Origin: DATDYQ01 sp035288965
GTDB taxonomy: Archaea > Nanobdellota > Nanobdellia > SCGC-AAA011-G17 > JAGVZF01
NCBI GenBank assembly: GCA_035288965.1
Contig: DATDYQ010000028.1
Coordinates: 1 to 6,706 of the forward strand
Direction of reading: 5' to 3'
DNA: 6,706 nt
This document shows, piece by piece, positions 6,146 through 6,706 of the stretch. Every line of letters begins with the position of its first letter. Within the stretch, counting starts at the first letter, position 1. Below the pieces are notes generated by a model. That model searched no databases. It was not told the origin of the DNA and saw only the letters and a list, made by a program, of their open reading frames with translations. A program made the translations under genes and the position numbers.

Positions 6146-6584
6146 AATGGATAAAATATTTTATAATAATTTGATGAAAGGAGCTCAAGAGGATGGAATT
6201 AATAGGTATGTTGTTGGAGCAGTAATTCAAAGAGATTCATCTGTTCTTCTATTAAAAAGACCTAAAGACGATTTTATGGGGGGGATTTATGAACTTCCAA
6301 GTGGCAGAGTCGAAGATGAAGAGTCACTTGACATAGCTCTTCATCGAGAAGTTGAGGAAGAAACTGGATTAAGAATAAGAGAAATAAAGAGATATTTGGG
6401 TCATTTTGATTATAAGTCTAAAAGTGGAAAAAAAACAAGACAATTTAATTTTATTGTGGCTGTTGGAGAACCTCTTGAGATTAAGTTACAAGAGCATGAT
6501 TATTTTGTCTGGGTCGATAAAAATCAATTACAGCAATATCCAGTTACAGATAGTGTAAAACAGATATTAGGTTCTCTTTTCTAA
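6132..6584 (+). CDS. Nudix hydrolase, MutT-like (second of two in the operon)
   Basis: The protein has 150 residues. The Nudix box is fully canonical: G58-x5-E64-x7-R72-E73-V74-E75-E76-E77-T78-G79-L80. It is preceded by LLLKRPKDDFMGGIYELPSG (39-58), the classic MutT/ADP-ribose-type lead-in. The domain starts at about residue 26 (RYVVGAVI). The first Nudix protein of the operon has a different lead-in and C-terminus, so the two are not a recent duplication and probably have different substrates. The ATG at 6132 overlaps the aminotransferase gene by 14 bp; a second in-frame ATG at 6147, one base after that gene's TAA, would give 145 aa. Neither has a good Shine-Dalgarno, so translation is probably coupled. 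It is the last gene of the operon; only 8 bp separate it from the convergent minus-strand region, and no clear terminator is seen. It could be pathway-specific or a sanitising hydrolase. Confidence 0.87.
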   Translation: MNCYKMDKIFYNNLMKGAQEDGINRYVVGAVIQRDSSVLLLKRPKDDFMGGIYELPSGRVEDEESLDIALHREVEEETGLRIREIKRYLGHFDYKSKSGKKTRQFNFIVAVGEPLEIKLQEHDYFVWVDKNQLQQYPVTDSVKQILGSLF

Positions 6585-6592
6585 ATATTTGA

Positions 6593-6706
6593 TCATTCAC
6601 CCATCTCCTTCACAGCTTCAGCAGGATCTTTTAATTTATATAATCTTTTTCTGGAGTCTTCCAGTTGTATCATTCACACTGAGAATATCTACAACATCAT
6701 CAATAA
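6593..6706 (-). pseudogene. 3' end of a minus-strand coding region, apparently frameshifted, cut by the window edge
   Basis: Reading leftward from the edge, one frame gives IDDVVDILSVNDTTGRLQKK and then stops at TAA 6636-6638. A second frame continues with RLYKLKDPAEAVKEMGE to a TGA at 6593-6595. Dropping one A from the five-A run (plus-strand T run 6646-6650) joins them into one smooth C-terminus. Explanations are a pseudogene, a sequencing or assembly indel in the homopolymer, or a programmed shift. The second frame alone also has an ATG at 6673 (26 aa), but that start immediately follows an in-frame TGA. No family recognised; the bulk of the gene lies outside the window. Confidence 0.4.

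Noticed and set aside
1..6706. CRISPR array, complete insertion sequence, phage genes or rRNA.
   Set aside because: No regularly spaced repeats, no intact transposase or integrase motif, no phage-type protein and no rRNA-like conserved stretch was found.

Overview
The window looks like AT-rich archaeal DNA. The two best promoters have the archaeal layout of a purine-rich BRE followed by a TATA box. The main operon starts about 25 bp after its TATA box with no Shine-Dalgarno, as a leaderless archaeal mRNA would. Arginine is coded mostly by AGA/AGG. The left-hand nucleotidyltransferase resembles a type I associate with archaea, possibly small-genome DPANN lineages. That placement is an inference, and no rRNA or marker gene is present to fix it.

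Layout: (1) Positions 7-1194 on the minus strand hold a pol-beta-type nucleotidyltransferase and an unrecognised 111-residue protein. They are separated by 60 bp with a promoter and a tandem/palindromic 10-bp repeat. (2) Positions 1195-1663 hold no convincing full gene. They contain a structured leader, a short open segment that could be a decayed gene tail, an orphan GC-rich hairpin with a T tract on the minus strand, and the promoter of the next operon. (3) Positions 1664-6584 on the plus strand hold six genes packed with overlaps or gaps of at most 4 bp: a Gfo/Idh/MocA dehydrogenase, a StrB1/AGAT-family amidinotransferase, a thymidylate-kinase-like P-loop kinase, a Nudix hydrolase, a DegT/DnrJ/EryC1/StrS aminotransferase, and a second Nudix hydrolase. 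(4) The last ~115 bp hold the 3' end of a convergent minus-strand coding region that appears frameshifted.

The operon is the main interest. A dehydrogenase, a PLP aminotransferase, a kinase and an amidinotransferase are the four reaction types that turn a cyclitol (or sugar) into a phosphorylated guanidino-cyclitol in streptidine biosynthesis: oxidise a hydroxyl, transaminate the ketone, phosphorylate, then transfer an amidino group from arginine. Catalytic residues are visible in all four proteins. The likely product is therefore a small guanidino-cyclitol or guanidino-sugar, free or bound for a surface glycan, lipid headgroup or secreted compound. The two Nudix proteins would cleave a nucleotide-linked or phosphorylated intermediate or a by-product. 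The enzyme families are well supported. The order of steps, the substrate, and the kinase's role as something other than a dTMP kinase are inference.
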